DNA from: an uncultured Acidimicrobiaceae bacterium
Lineage (GTDB): Bacteria; Actinomycetota; Acidimicrobiia; Acidimicrobiales; SZUA-35
NCBI GenBank assembly: GCA_947259095.1
Contig: CAMYLA010000021.1
Coordinates: 1-64,000, forward strand
DNA: 64,000 nt
Direction: 5' to 3'
In this document: positions 1 to 8,591 of the stretch, piece by piece
How positions within the stretch are numbered: the first letter of the stretch is position 1
Layout: each line of letters opens with the position of its first letter
The notes under the pieces: generated by a model
Seen by the model: the letters and a program-made list of their open reading frames with translations, nothing else
Told to the model about the DNA's origin: nothing
Database searches by the model: none
Program-made: the position numbers and the translations under genes

Positions 1-1145
1 AGCGCAAGGAGGAGTACCACCAGGGCCACGACGACGATGACCACCGCCAAGCCGACCGGCTCCGCCCAGTGCGCTCCCACCTGGGCCCGGAGACGGGCCC
101 AGGAGCTCTCCGGCTCGATCCCGTGCCGGCCCGAGGGCGGCAGGACCGCCCGGTTTCCGCTCGGCGGCCGGCGGCGGCCTGGTGGCCGCAACGATCGATC
201 GACCGGCGGCGCAAAGCGGGCGGGAGGACCGGTGGAAAGCTGCGGTGCGCGAGCCGACGACTCGTCAAACCAGCGCCCGGACCCGCCTCGGTGGCCCTCG
301 GGCGAGAGGTCTCGGTCTTCGGCGACCGCCGAGAGCTGGGCCAGGAGAGCGTCGAGATCGCTGTCGGGGTCGGGGTCCGCTTCGCCAGCCCCGGTCGCAA
401 TGTCGATGGTCGCCCTGTCGAACAGCTCGTCCGGCAGCCAGTCGTGATTCCCGCCCGCCGGCTCGGGGTCGGTCTGCTCCAGCCCGCTGTCGAAGAACGA
501 GCGCAGCGCCTCGGGGGGGATCGTGTCGTGGCCCATGACATCGGGCGACTCGGCGGAGCTGCCGTGCTCACCGCGGCTCGGCCCGGCGAGGTCCGGCTCG
601 AACGCCTCGGCCCAGGCCGGATTCGGCTCAGCCGGGGCCGACTCCAATGCTTCGGGCCCGGCGGGGCTCGGCTGCACGGGATAGTGATGGACGATGGCTT
701 CGCGGGCCGCAAGCTCGTCGGGGTCCGGTCCGGGATCGATGACCGGCGGGCCGGGCTGGACCGGCGGGGGCGGAACGTCGATGGTCCGATCGCCGATCGT
801 GGCTGCGTCCTGCCATCCTGGCGCCGATTTCGGGGGGAACGTCACCACCTTCCCCCCGGCCGCCTTGGTCGTGACCGGCCGCCGCTCGACAAATTGGCGC
901 GGTGGCCGCAGGCGGCGCTTCCCGGCCGGCTGGGGAGGTTCGAACTCTGGCACGTGGGGCGTGGCCTTCGGTGCCGCCAGTTCGCCGGTCACCGCCGGCA
1001 CCTCGTGGTCACGCCGAATCGGGGGCGGGGACGTGGCCGCACCGCCGTGACCGCCGCCGCCCGTCGGCCCGACCGGCCCACCGACACCGTGTGGCTCCTC
1101 CAGCTCGCCGAAAACCGAGGGCTCGTAGGGTTCGCGCCTCACCAT
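1..1145 (-). CDS. Proline-rich acidic protein with a membrane segment (3' end outside the window)
   Basis: An open frame on the minus strand runs off the window edge after about 381 codons. The first 350 residues are low-complexity, rich in Pro, Gly, Asp and Glu, and contain no domain I recognise. A hydrophobic stretch (GLAVVIVVVALVVLLLA) begins near residue 363, so the visible part looks like a long disordered cytoplasmic N-terminus ahead of a transmembrane helix. The ATG at 1145 has GGAGG 10 nt upstream. An in-frame ATG at 1175 has no ribosome site and would add ten residues. Codon positions are strongly GC-biased in this frame, and the opposite-strand frame is its shadow. Function unknown. 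Confidence 0.6.
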   Translation of the reverse strand, partial: MVRREPYEPSVFGELEEPHGVGGPVGPTGGGGHGGAATSPPPIRRDHEVPAVTGELAAPKATPHVPEFEPPQPAGKRRLRPPRQFVERRPVTTKAAGGKVVTFPPKSAPGWQDAATIGDRTIDVPPPPVQPGPPVIDPGPDPDELAAREAIVHHYPVQPSPAGPEALESAPAEPNPAWAEAFEPDLAGPSRGEHGSSAESPDVMGHDTIPPEALRSFFDSGLEQTDPEPAGGNHDWLPDELFDRATIDIATGAGEADPDPDSDLDALLAQLSAVAEDRDLSPEGHRGGSGRWFDESSARAPQLSTGPPARFAPPVDRSLRPPGRRRPPSGNRAVLPPSGRHGIEPESSWARLRAQVGAHWAEPVGLAVVIVVVALVVLLLA

Positions 1146-1256
1146 TTGTTGACCACCTCCAACACCTTTGTTCATGCTGGATCGGCGGCCAACGTTCACC
1201 TCTGGGTGATCGCTCCCAGCTGGCGGCCCGGTCGAGGGCCGAACCTCGCTCTGCGA

Positions 1257-1817
1257 CTAGGCGGGATCACTCTCGGTGATGTCAATCGATTGAATGACCA
1301 CATCGTCGACCGGACGGTCGCCAGATCCGGTTTGCACCTTCTCCATGGCTTCGACCACGTCGAGGCCGCTGACCACCTTGCCGAACAGCGAATACTGCGG
1401 CGGCAGACCCATCCCGCTGGGACCACTCACGATGAAGAACTGCGAACCGTTGGTGTTCGGCCCGGCGTTGGCCATGGCGAGCGACCCGATCTCATAGCGA
1501 CCGGGCTTTGGGAGCTCGTCTTCGAACCGGTAGCCGGGATTCCCCCGACCCGAGCCCTCGGGACAACCGCCCTGACACATGAAACCCTGGATGATCCGAT
1601 GGAAGACCAGGCCGTCGTAGTACTTGTAGCGAGCCAGACAGACGAAGTTGTTGACCGTGTTCGGCGCCGCTGCGGCATCGAGCATGATCGTCATCGATCC
1701 CAGGCTGGTCGACATCTCCGCCTGGTAGGACTTCGCAGGATCGATGCACATCGGAAACGGGCCATCGAAGCTGGTCTGGCGGGGGCTTGAACCGTCGACT
1801 GCTGGGCATTCTGGCAA
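1257..1817 (-). CDS. Peptidyl-prolyl cis-trans isomerase, cyclophilin type
   Basis: The 186-residue protein is a cyclophilin that interconverts cis and trans proline peptide bonds. Family motifs are FHRIIQGFMCQGG, with the catalytic Arg, and NTNGSQFFI, with the conserved Gln and Phe. No signal peptide or membrane segment is seen, so it is probably cytosolic. I place the start at a TTG (1817) because GGAG lies 8 nt upstream and the first residues (PECPAVDGSS) fit the family. A TTG at 1856 is also in frame but has no ribosome site. It lies between the proline-rich gene and metY with no overlap to either. Confidence 0.9.
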   Translation of the reverse strand: MPECPAVDGSSPRQTSFDGPFPMCIDPAKSYQAEMSTSLGSMTIMLDAAAAPNTVNNFVCLARYKYYDGLVFHRIIQGFMCQGGCPEGSGRGNPGYRFEDELPKPGRYEIGSLAMANAGPNTNGSQFFIVSGPSGMGLPPQYSLFGKVVSGLDVVEAMEKVQTGSGDRPVDDVVIQSIDITESDPA

Positions 1818-1916
1818 GGTGTTGCTCCTGGTACGGGGGTGGAAAGCGACTGTCAATACTAGGGGGACAACGCCGGTTCGCCGTCACGGCTCGACACCCC
1901 CGAGCCGGGGCCCCGG

Positions 1917-3239
1917 CTACTGCGACCCCTTGGCGGCCCGGAACCCGGTCTCCAGGTCGGCAAGGATGTCATCGAGCGACTCCAGACCGACCGACAGCCG
2001 GACCAGTCCCGGCTCGACGCCGGTGGCGGCCTGCTCCTGTTCGTTCAACTGGCTGTGGGTGGTCGAGGCGGGGTGGATCACCAGCGACCGGACATCGCCG
2101 ATGTTGGCGACGTGGCTGTGCAGCTCCAGCGCCTCGACGAAGGCCTGCCCGGCCTCCTTGCCGCCCTTGATGACGAAGGCCGGGACCGAGCCTGCGCCTC
2201 GGCCCTGCGTGTACTTCTGGGCCGCATCGTGCCACGGAGACGAGGCGAGGCCGGCGAAGGCCACCGACTCGACCTCGTCCCGGCCCTCCAGCCATTCCGC
2301 AACCGCCTGGGCGTTTTCCACGTGCCGCTCCATCCGCAACGACAACGTCTCCAGGCCCTGGAGCACCAGGAACGAGTTGAACGGGCTGATGGCCGACCCG
2401 AGATCCCGCAGCAATTGCACCCTGGCCTTGGCGATGAACGACCCTGCGCCGAGCATCGGCCAGTACTGCAGGCCGTGATACGAGGGATCGGGCTCGTTGT
2501 AGTTCGGGAAACGTTCCGGATCGCTGAATTCGAAGGAACCACCGTCGACGATGGCCCCGGCGATGGCGGTGCCGTGGCCGCTGAGGAACTTGGTGGCGGA
2601 GTGAACCACGATGTCGGCGCCCCAGTCGAGGGGTCGGATGAGGTACGGGGTCGCCACCGTGTTGTCGATGATGAGCGGGACGCCGGCGTCGTGGGCCGCC
2701 GTCGCGATCCCTTCGATGTCCAGGATGTTGTTCTTGGGGTTGCCGATCGACTCGCCGTAGAAGGCCTTGGTGTTGGGGCGGACCGCGGCCCGCCAGGCGT
2801 CGAGGTCATCGGGGTCGTCGATGAAGGTGGTTTCGATCCCGAGCTTGGGCAGCGTGTAGTGGAGGAGGTTGTAGGTGCCGCCATACAGGGCGGCCGAAGC
2901 CACCAGGTGGGAGCCGGCCTCGGCGACATTGAGGATGGCCATGGTCTCGGCGGCCTGGCCGGACGCCACGAACAACGCCCCGGGGACCCCGGCCGCAGTC
3001 TCCGACAGGCCGTTCTCCAGAGCGGCGATCCGGGTTTCGGCAACACCCTGGGTGGGGTTCATGATCCGGGTGTAGATGTTGCCGGGCTCACCGAGGGCAA
3101 AGAGGTTGGCGGCATGGGCCGCGTCGCGGAACTGGTATGCCGTTGTCTGGTAGATCGGCACCGCCCTCGCCCCGGTTGCGCTGTCCGGCTCTTGCCCGGA
3201 ATGGATCTGGCGTGTCTCGAAACCCCATGACTCGCTCAT
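1917..3239 (-). CDS. metY: O-acetylhomoserine sulfhydrylase
   Basis: A 440-residue PLP enzyme of the Cys/Met metabolism family, the usual length for MetY. It joins O-acetylhomoserine with sulfide to give homocysteine in direct-sulfhydrylation methionine synthesis. The PLP lysine is K217 in HSATKFLSGHGT. Upstream are the TRIMNPT and ASGQAAE segments, and HPASTTHSQL lies near the C-terminus. The ATG at 3239 has a strong GAGGAGG site. A second, diverged copy sits at 16302-17594. The 63-nt gap to hpt is too short for a SAM riboswitch, and none is seen. Confidence 0.93.
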   Translation of the reverse strand: MSESWGFETRQIHSGQEPDSATGARAVPIYQTTAYQFRDAAHAANLFALGEPGNIYTRIMNPTQGVAETRIAALENGLSETAAGVPGALFVASGQAAETMAILNVAEAGSHLVASAALYGGTYNLLHYTLPKLGIETTFIDDPDDLDAWRAAVRPNTKAFYGESIGNPKNNILDIEGIATAAHDAGVPLIIDNTVATPYLIRPLDWGADIVVHSATKFLSGHGTAIAGAIVDGGSFEFSDPERFPNYNEPDPSYHGLQYWPMLGAGSFIAKARVQLLRDLGSAISPFNSFLVLQGLETLSLRMERHVENAQAVAEWLEGRDEVESVAFAGLASSPWHDAAQKYTQGRGAGSVPAFVIKGGKEAGQAFVEALELHSHVANIGDVRSLVIHPASTTHSQLNEQEQAATGVEPGLVRLSVGLESLDDILADLETGFRAAKGSQ

Positions 3240-3302
3240 GGTTCCTCCTCGGTAGATTCCCGATCGATCTTATCGACAATTCCTTCCGAGCGGGCCGGAC
3301 GA

Positions 3303-3851
3303 TCAGCCTTGGCGATAGGTGGCGATATACGGGAGGTTACGGTATCGCTGGGCCACATCGAGCCCGTAGCCGATCACGAACGACGCCGGGATCCGGAAAC
3401 CGACATAGTCGAGGGTGACGCCGCCGACCTCGGCGCTGTTGCGGACCAGCAGCGAACAGGTCCGCAGCGCCGATGGTCGCTGGGCGCTGAGATGCTCGAC
3501 CAGGAACCTCATGGTGAGACCGGAATCGATGATGTCCTCCACCAGCACGACCGGGCGGTCGGCGATGTCGTGATCGAGGTCCTTGAGGATCTTGACCACC
3601 CCGCTCGACCTGGTCGCCTCCCCATAGGACGAGACGGCCAGGAAGTCGAGCTCGACCGGGCCGGGAATGGCTCGGGCCAGATCGGCAACGAAGATGGCGC
3701 TGCCCTTGAGCACCCCGATCAGCAGCGGTGTCTGGCCTGCGAAGTCCTCCGAGATCTCCCGGCCCAGTTCCGCCACCCGAGCCGAGATCTTCTCCTCGGT
3801 GAACAGGATCTCCCCCAGGTCCTCCGGCGGCGGGTAGGGGTCGAGGGTCAT
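3303..3851 (-). CDS. hpt: Hypoxanthine phosphoribosyltransferase
   Basis: A 182-residue type I phosphoribosyltransferase that salvages hypoxanthine (and probably guanine) with PRPP. The PRPP loop is VVLVEDIIDSGLT at residues 101-113. LLIGVLKGSAIF near residue 43 and the C-terminal PASFVIGYGLD segment are typical of bacterial Hpt. Its ATG overlaps the stop of the enoyl-CoA hydratase gene by 4 nt (ATGA), so the two are translationally coupled. This is not the common neighbourhood (tilS or ftsH) of bacterial hpt. Confidence 0.93.
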   Translation of the reverse strand: MTLDPYPPPEDLGEILFTEEKISARVAELGREISEDFAGQTPLLIGVLKGSAIFVADLARAIPGPVELDFLAVSSYGEATRSSGVVKILKDLDHDIADRPVVLVEDIIDSGLTMRFLVEHLSAQRPSALRTCSLLVRNSAEVGGVTLDYVGFRIPASFVIGYGLDVAQRYRNLPYIATYRQG

Positions 3852-4633
3852 CGGCCGGTGAACGACGCCTTGCCCGGGCCGTCCTGAAGGAAGCTGGTGA
3901 TCCCGATCACCGCATCGTCGGTCTGGAACGAGGCGATGAACTCACGACGTTCGATGGCCACCGCCTCGTCGAGCGGCACGTGGAGGCCATCCATGATCGA
4001 TCGCTTGACGTTGACCAGCGCCGCCGGGCCGGCGGCATAGGCACCGATCAGCTCCACGGCCCGATCGAGCACCTCGTCGTCGGGGTGGATGGCCGACACC
4101 AGGCCGATGGCCAGCGCCTCGTCGGCCGGCACCATCCGCCCCGAGTAGCAGATGTCCTTGGCCTTGGTGATCCCGACCAGTCGGGTCAGCCGTTGGGTAC
4201 CGCCGCCGCCGGGAATGATGCCGAGCAGGATCTCCGGTTGGCCGAAGGCCGCCGATTGGCCGCAGACCCGGAAGTCGGTGGTCATCGACAACTCGCAGCC
4301 ACCACCCAGCGCCACGCCGTTCACCGCCGACACGGTGATGTGGGGCAGGTTCTCGATCTTGAACAGCGCCTCGTTGAGCACATCGGTCCAACCGGTCGGA
4401 TCGCGGTGGCCATCCTCGATCGGGAACGAGCCGATATCGGCACCGGCGGCGAAGATCCTGGGGCCGCCCCAGACGACGACGCCCCGCACATCGGCGCGGT
4501 CCTCGAGCTCGGTGGCGGCGTCCAGCAGTTCTTGCGACACCTGTTGATTGAGGGCATTGACCTTCGGCCGTTCGAGACGGAGTATCACCACCCCGTCGGT
4601 CGGCGACTCCTCGATCCGTACGAATTCGGCCAC
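3848..4633 (-). CDS. Enoyl-CoA hydratase/isomerase family protein
   Basis: A 261-residue crotonase-fold protein. The oxyanion-hole segments are IFAAGADIGSF and NGVALGGGCELSM, and the catalytic Glu lies in FGQPEILLGIIPGGGGTQRL. The expected reaction is hydration of trans-2-enoyl-CoA in beta-oxidation; the exact substrate cannot be read from the sequence. It is upstream of, and overlaps, hpt. About 118 nt separate it from ilvC; that gap contains a short CCCCGA/TCGGGG hairpin without a T-run. Confidence 0.9.
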   Translation of the reverse strand: MAEFVRIEESPTDGVVILRLERPKVNALNQQVSQELLDAATELEDRADVRGVVVWGGPRIFAAGADIGSFPIEDGHRDPTGWTDVLNEALFKIENLPHITVSAVNGVALGGGCELSMTTDFRVCGQSAAFGQPEILLGIIPGGGGTQRLTRLVGITKAKDICYSGRMVPADEALAIGLVSAIHPDDEVLDRAVELIGAYAAGPAALVNVKRSIMDGLHVPLDEAVAIERREFIASFQTDDAVIGITSFLQDGPGKASFTGR

Positions 4634-4751
4634 TGCGCTGCTCCTTGGTCCTTATCGTCGCGGCCCCACCCCGATGTCGGGGCGACGGACCGCGCCTTGA
4701 TGGATAGCAGATGCTGCGGCCGATGCTCCACCGCAGGACGGGCCCGGAAGG

Positions 4752-5879
<1,128 letters not shown>

Positions 5880-6407
5880 TCATTGAACAGCTCGGAGCCG
5901 AGGGACCTCACGGCCGATCTTCGGCAGGGCGATGCGCCCCGACCGCTGAAGATCGACGATCGCGTAGTCCTCGAGGAGTGCTTCGAAATCGTCGAGCTTG
6001 TCCGGCCTGCCGTCGAGGCTAACCGTGACGTGGCCGGGAGACACCGCCAGGATCTTGCCCTCGAAGATGTCGACGATCTCCACCAGCTGGCCTCGGGTCT
6101 CCTTCGGGACCTCCACGGTGGCGATCAGCAGCTCCCGCTCCACCGCGTTTGCCGGGGCCAGCTCGGCGATCTCCACGACGTTGATCAACTTGAACAGCTG
6201 CTTGACGATCTGGTCCAGTGGGGCCGATTCGAGGTCGACCACGATGGTCAGACGGCTGAACCGGTCGTCGTTGGTCGGGGCGACGGCCAGCGAGACGATG
6301 TTGTAGCCACGGCGGGCGAACAGGTCCGCCACCCTGGCCAGGACCCCGGCCTTGTTCTCGACCAGCACCACAATGGTCCGGTGGACGCTTATTGCGGTGC
6401 CGGTCAT
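5880..6407 (-). CDS. ilvN: Acetolactate synthase small (regulatory) subunit
   Basis: A 175-residue regulatory subunit with an N-terminal ACT domain (VLVENKAGVLARVADLFARR) and the usual ALS-C domain from about residue 85. It binds Val and gives feedback inhibition of the IlvB catalytic subunit. Its ATG overlaps the ilvB stop by 4 nt (6404-6407), which fits coupled, stoichiometric translation of the holoenzyme. Confidence 0.96.
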   Translation of the reverse strand: MTGTAISVHRTIVVLVENKAGVLARVADLFARRGYNIVSLAVAPTNDDRFSRLTIVVDLESAPLDQIVKQLFKLINVVEIAELAPANAVERELLIATVEVPKETRGQLVEIVDIFEGKILAVSPGHVTVSLDGRPDKLDDFEALLEDYAIVDLQRSGRIALPKIGREVPRLRAVQ

Positions 6408-8242
6408 GTGTTGTCCTTCGAGTCGGTGTCGGCCGTGGCCGGGTCGCCGGCCTCCGGACTTCTCTGCGAGGGGTCCACGTGTGGACTTCTCTGCGAGGGG
6501 TCCACCAGTATGTCGTCGTTCGATCCGCCGGCCGGAACCATCGGGTAGACCTTCTCCGAGCTGATGCAGCGGAACTCGATCACCACCGGCCGGTCGTTGA
6601 TCTCGTTGGCCTTGGCGATGGTCGGCTCGACCTCATCCGGGTCCTCGACCCGGAATGCGACGCAGCCCATCGACTCGGCCCACTTCACATAGTCCGGCAT
6701 GTCATGGCTCAGGTAGACCTCGGAGTACCGCTCCTCGTAGAACAGCTCCTGCCACTGCCGGACCATGCCGAGATAGGCGTTGTTCAACAACGCCACCTTG
6801 ATCGGGATCTTCTCCACCGATGCGGTGATCAGCTCCTGGGCCGTCATCTGGAAACAACCGTCACCGTCGACCGACCACACCGTGCGATCGGGGAAGGCGA
6901 CCTTTGCCCCGATGGCGGCCGGGATGGAGAAACCCATCGTCCCCAGTCCGCCGGAGTTGATCCAGGTGTACGGGTAGTCGAACTTCCAGAACTGGCTGGC
7001 CCACATCTGGTGCTGGCCGACCCCGGAGGTCACGATCGTGTCGGCCGGTGACAGGTCGCGCAACTTCTCCAGCACGAACTGGGGTTTCAGGTACTCGCCG
7101 GGGGCCGATGTCTCGTAGACCAACGGATACTTCTCCTGCCACCCCGACAGTTGCTGGCGCCACGGGGTGTGATCGGCGAAGGCGCCGAAGCCCCCCTTGG
7201 CTTCGAGCTTGGTCACCATTGCCTCCATGACCACCCGGCAGTCGCCGACGACCGACACGTCCGGCGTACGAACCTTGCCATGCTCGGCCGGGTCGATGTC
7301 GACGTGGATCACCTTGGCGTCAGGGGCGAAAGCGCCGACCTTGCCGGTGACCCGGTCGTCGAACCGGCTGCCCATGGCGATCAACAGGTCGCTCTGCTGG
7401 ATGGCGGTCACCGCGGTGTAGTTGCCGTGCATGCCGGGCATGCCGAGGCACAGCTCGTGACTGTCGGGGAAGGCACCCCGGGCCATCAGCGTGGTGACGA
7501 CCGGCAGGTTGCCGAGCTCGGCCAACCGCAACAGCACATCGGCCCCCCGGGCCTTGAGCACGCCGCCACCCACGTACAGCACCGGCCGTTCGGCGTCCAG
7601 CATCAGCTCCACCGCTTCGTCGACGGCACGCTCGTCGGCGATGACGGTCGGGCTGTAGCCGGGAAGATCGACCTCGGTGGGATACACGAAGTCGAAGTAG
7701 GCGTCCGGGTTGCCGGCATCGACGATGTTCTTCGGGATGTCGACCAGCACCGGCCCCGGCCGGCCGGTGGTGGCGATGTGGAACGCCTCCTTGATGGCCA
7801 TCGGGATGTCCTCGGCCCTGGTGACCAGAATGTTGTGCTTGGTGATCGACCGGGTGATGCCGGTGGTGTCGCACTCCTGGAACGCGTCGGTGCCGATGGC
7901 GGCCAGTGCAACCTGACCGGTGATGCAGACCATCGGCACCGAGTCGAGGTAGGCGTCGGCCAATGGCGTCACCACATTGGTGGCGGCCGGGCCGCTGGTC
8001 ACCATGCAGACCCCCGGTCGGCCGGTGGCGTGGGCGTATCCCTCGGCCATGTGGCCTGCGCCCTGTTCGTGGCGGACCAGGACGTGGCGGATCTTGGAGT
8101 CGATGATCGGGTCGTATACCGGGAGGATGGCCCCGCCGGGGTAGCCGAACATGACCTCGACCCCCTCCATCTCGAGGCTCTTGATCAGCGCTTGGCCACC
8201 GTTGAGTCTGATCGGTGTTGTTGACGGGTTCTGGTCCGACAT
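6404..8242 (-). CDS. ilvB: Acetolactate synthase large (catalytic) subunit
   Basis: A 612-residue ThDP enzyme that condenses pyruvate to acetolactate, or pyruvate with 2-oxobutyrate. The N-terminal segment VMFGYPGGAILPVYD and catalytic Glu region (LVRHEQGAGHMAEGYA) are present. The ThDP/Mg motif runs GDGCFQM to NNAYLGMVRQWQ. The ATG at 8242 begins MSDQNPSTTP. An upstream in-frame codon at 8335 would read through the attenuator terminator and is rejected. The tail is odd: a 27-nt tandem duplication (6456-6505) repeats VDPSQRSP twice beyond the usual C-terminus. Confidence 0.96.
   Translation of the reverse strand: MSDQNPSTTPIRLNGGQALIKSLEMEGVEVMFGYPGGAILPVYDPIIDSKIRHVLVRHEQGAGHMAEGYAHATGRPGVCMVTSGPAATNVVTPLADAYLDSVPMVCITGQVALAAIGTDAFQECDTTGITRSITKHNILVTRAEDIPMAIKEAFHIATTGRPGPVLVDIPKNIVDAGNPDAYFDFVYPTEVDLPGYSPTVIADERAVDEAVELMLDAERPVLYVGGGVLKARGADVLLRLAELGNLPVVTTLMARGAFPDSHELCLGMPGMHGNYTAVTAIQQSDLLIAMGSRFDDRVTGKVGAFAPDAKVIHVDIDPAEHGKVRTPDVSVVGDCRVVMEAMVTKLEAKGGFGAFADHTPWRQQLSGWQEKYPLVYETSAPGEYLKPQFVLEKLRDLSPADTIVTSGVGQHQMWASQFWKFDYPYTWINSGGLGTMGFSIPAAIGAKVAFPDRTVWSVDGDGCFQMTAQELITASVEKIPIKVALLNNAYLGMVRQWQELFYEERYSEVYLSHDMPDYVKWAESMGCVAFRVEDPDEVEPTIAKANEINDRPVVIEFRCISSEKVYPMVPAGGSNDDILVDPSQRSPHVDPSQRSPEAGDPATADTDSKDNT
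6456..6505. repeat. 27-bp tandem duplication in the 3' end of ilvB
   Basis: A 23-nt block (6456-6478) recurs exactly at 6483-6505, a period of 27 nt or nine codons. It duplicates VDPSQRSP plus one residue in the disordered tail of IlvB and keeps the frame. It looks like recent slippage. Confidence 0.85.
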
Positions 8243-8294
8243 CGGGTTGTGCTTTCTGGTCTCGGCTCGGGGATTCGGTTCGGGGGTGGATGGT

Positions 8295-8326
8295 GAAAAA
8301 ACAAGAAAGCCTCCCAAGGGGGAGGC
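8295..8326 (-). terminator. Intrinsic terminator of the ilvBNC attenuator
   Basis: On the minus strand the sequence is a 7-bp perfect stem (GCCTCCC/GGGAGGC, 8326-8309) with a 4-nt loop. It is followed directly by TTTCTTGTTTTTT. It lies between the leader peptide stop and the ilvB start, the position of an attenuator terminator rather than the end of a gene. Confidence 0.88.
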
Positions 8327-8329
8327 TGA

Positions 8330-8360
8330 GCGCACGCAACAATACCGCAGCTGCGTGCGC
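8330..8360 (-). promoter_or_regulatory. Leader hairpin between the leader peptide stop and the terminator
   Basis: A 9-bp stem pairs GCGCACGCA with TGCGTGCGC (8352-8360 with 8330-8338). Its 5' arm begins at the stop codon of the leader peptide, so a ribosome stalled on the Ile/Val codons would block or free it. It is the expected pause or antiterminator element. The exact switching partner was not folded. Confidence 0.65.
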
Positions 8361-8419
8361 TACATAACTACGACGTCGATCGCGATCAGGCCGGGGCTGA
8401 TCTGGCGGTCGGGGCTCAT
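8360..8419 (-). CDS. ilvB leader peptide (attenuation)
   Basis: A 19-codon frame from ATG at 8419 to TAG at 8362-8360 encodes MSPDRQISPGLIAIDVVVM. Seven of 19 codons are Ile, Leu or Val, with a run GTC GTA GTT just before the end. That is the hallmark of a branched-chain amino acid leader peptide. The stop codon abuts the leader hairpin, and the terminator follows 33 nt later. Low charging of tRNA-Val, -Ile or -Leu should stall the ribosome on this run and favour read-through into ilvBNC. Its ATG is only 8 nt after a -10 hexamer, so it may be leaderless. Confidence 0.83.
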   Translation of the reverse strand: MSPDRQISPGLIAIDVVVM

Positions 8420-8427
8420 GGCTCTCC

Positions 8428-8456
8428 ATTGAACCACCGGATACCCCGGCTGACAA
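8428..8456 (-). promoter_or_regulatory. Candidate ilvBNC promoter
   Basis: On the minus strand: TTGTCA (8456-8451), a 17-nt spacer, then TTCAAT (8433-8428). The leader peptide ATG follows after 8 nt, so transcription would begin at or next to the leader start codon. The -35 and the spacing are good; the -10 is weak. Confidence 0.5.
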
Positions 8457-8591
8457 CATCATTCCGGCCCGAGCCGCAGGTCACGACGGCCAGGGTGCAG
8501 GCACTGCTGACCCGACCGGTTACCAAATCCGTCGGTTGTGGGCAAGAATGGAGATCCAAAGACCTGAACCAACAACTTCGAGGCACGGTTT

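Noticed and set aside
69-1790. 573-codon open frame on the plus strand
   Set aside because: It is antisense to the proline-rich gene and the cyclophilin, has Arg/Gly-rich composition without motifs, and spans two real genes.
3240-3302. SAM riboswitch before metY
   Set aside because: The gap is 63 nt and shows no multi-stem structure or terminator.
7320-8462. 380-codon frame that includes the leader region on the ilvB strand
   Set aside because: It runs in a different frame through ilvB and the attenuator terminator; the 19-codon leader frame is the one with regulatory codon content.
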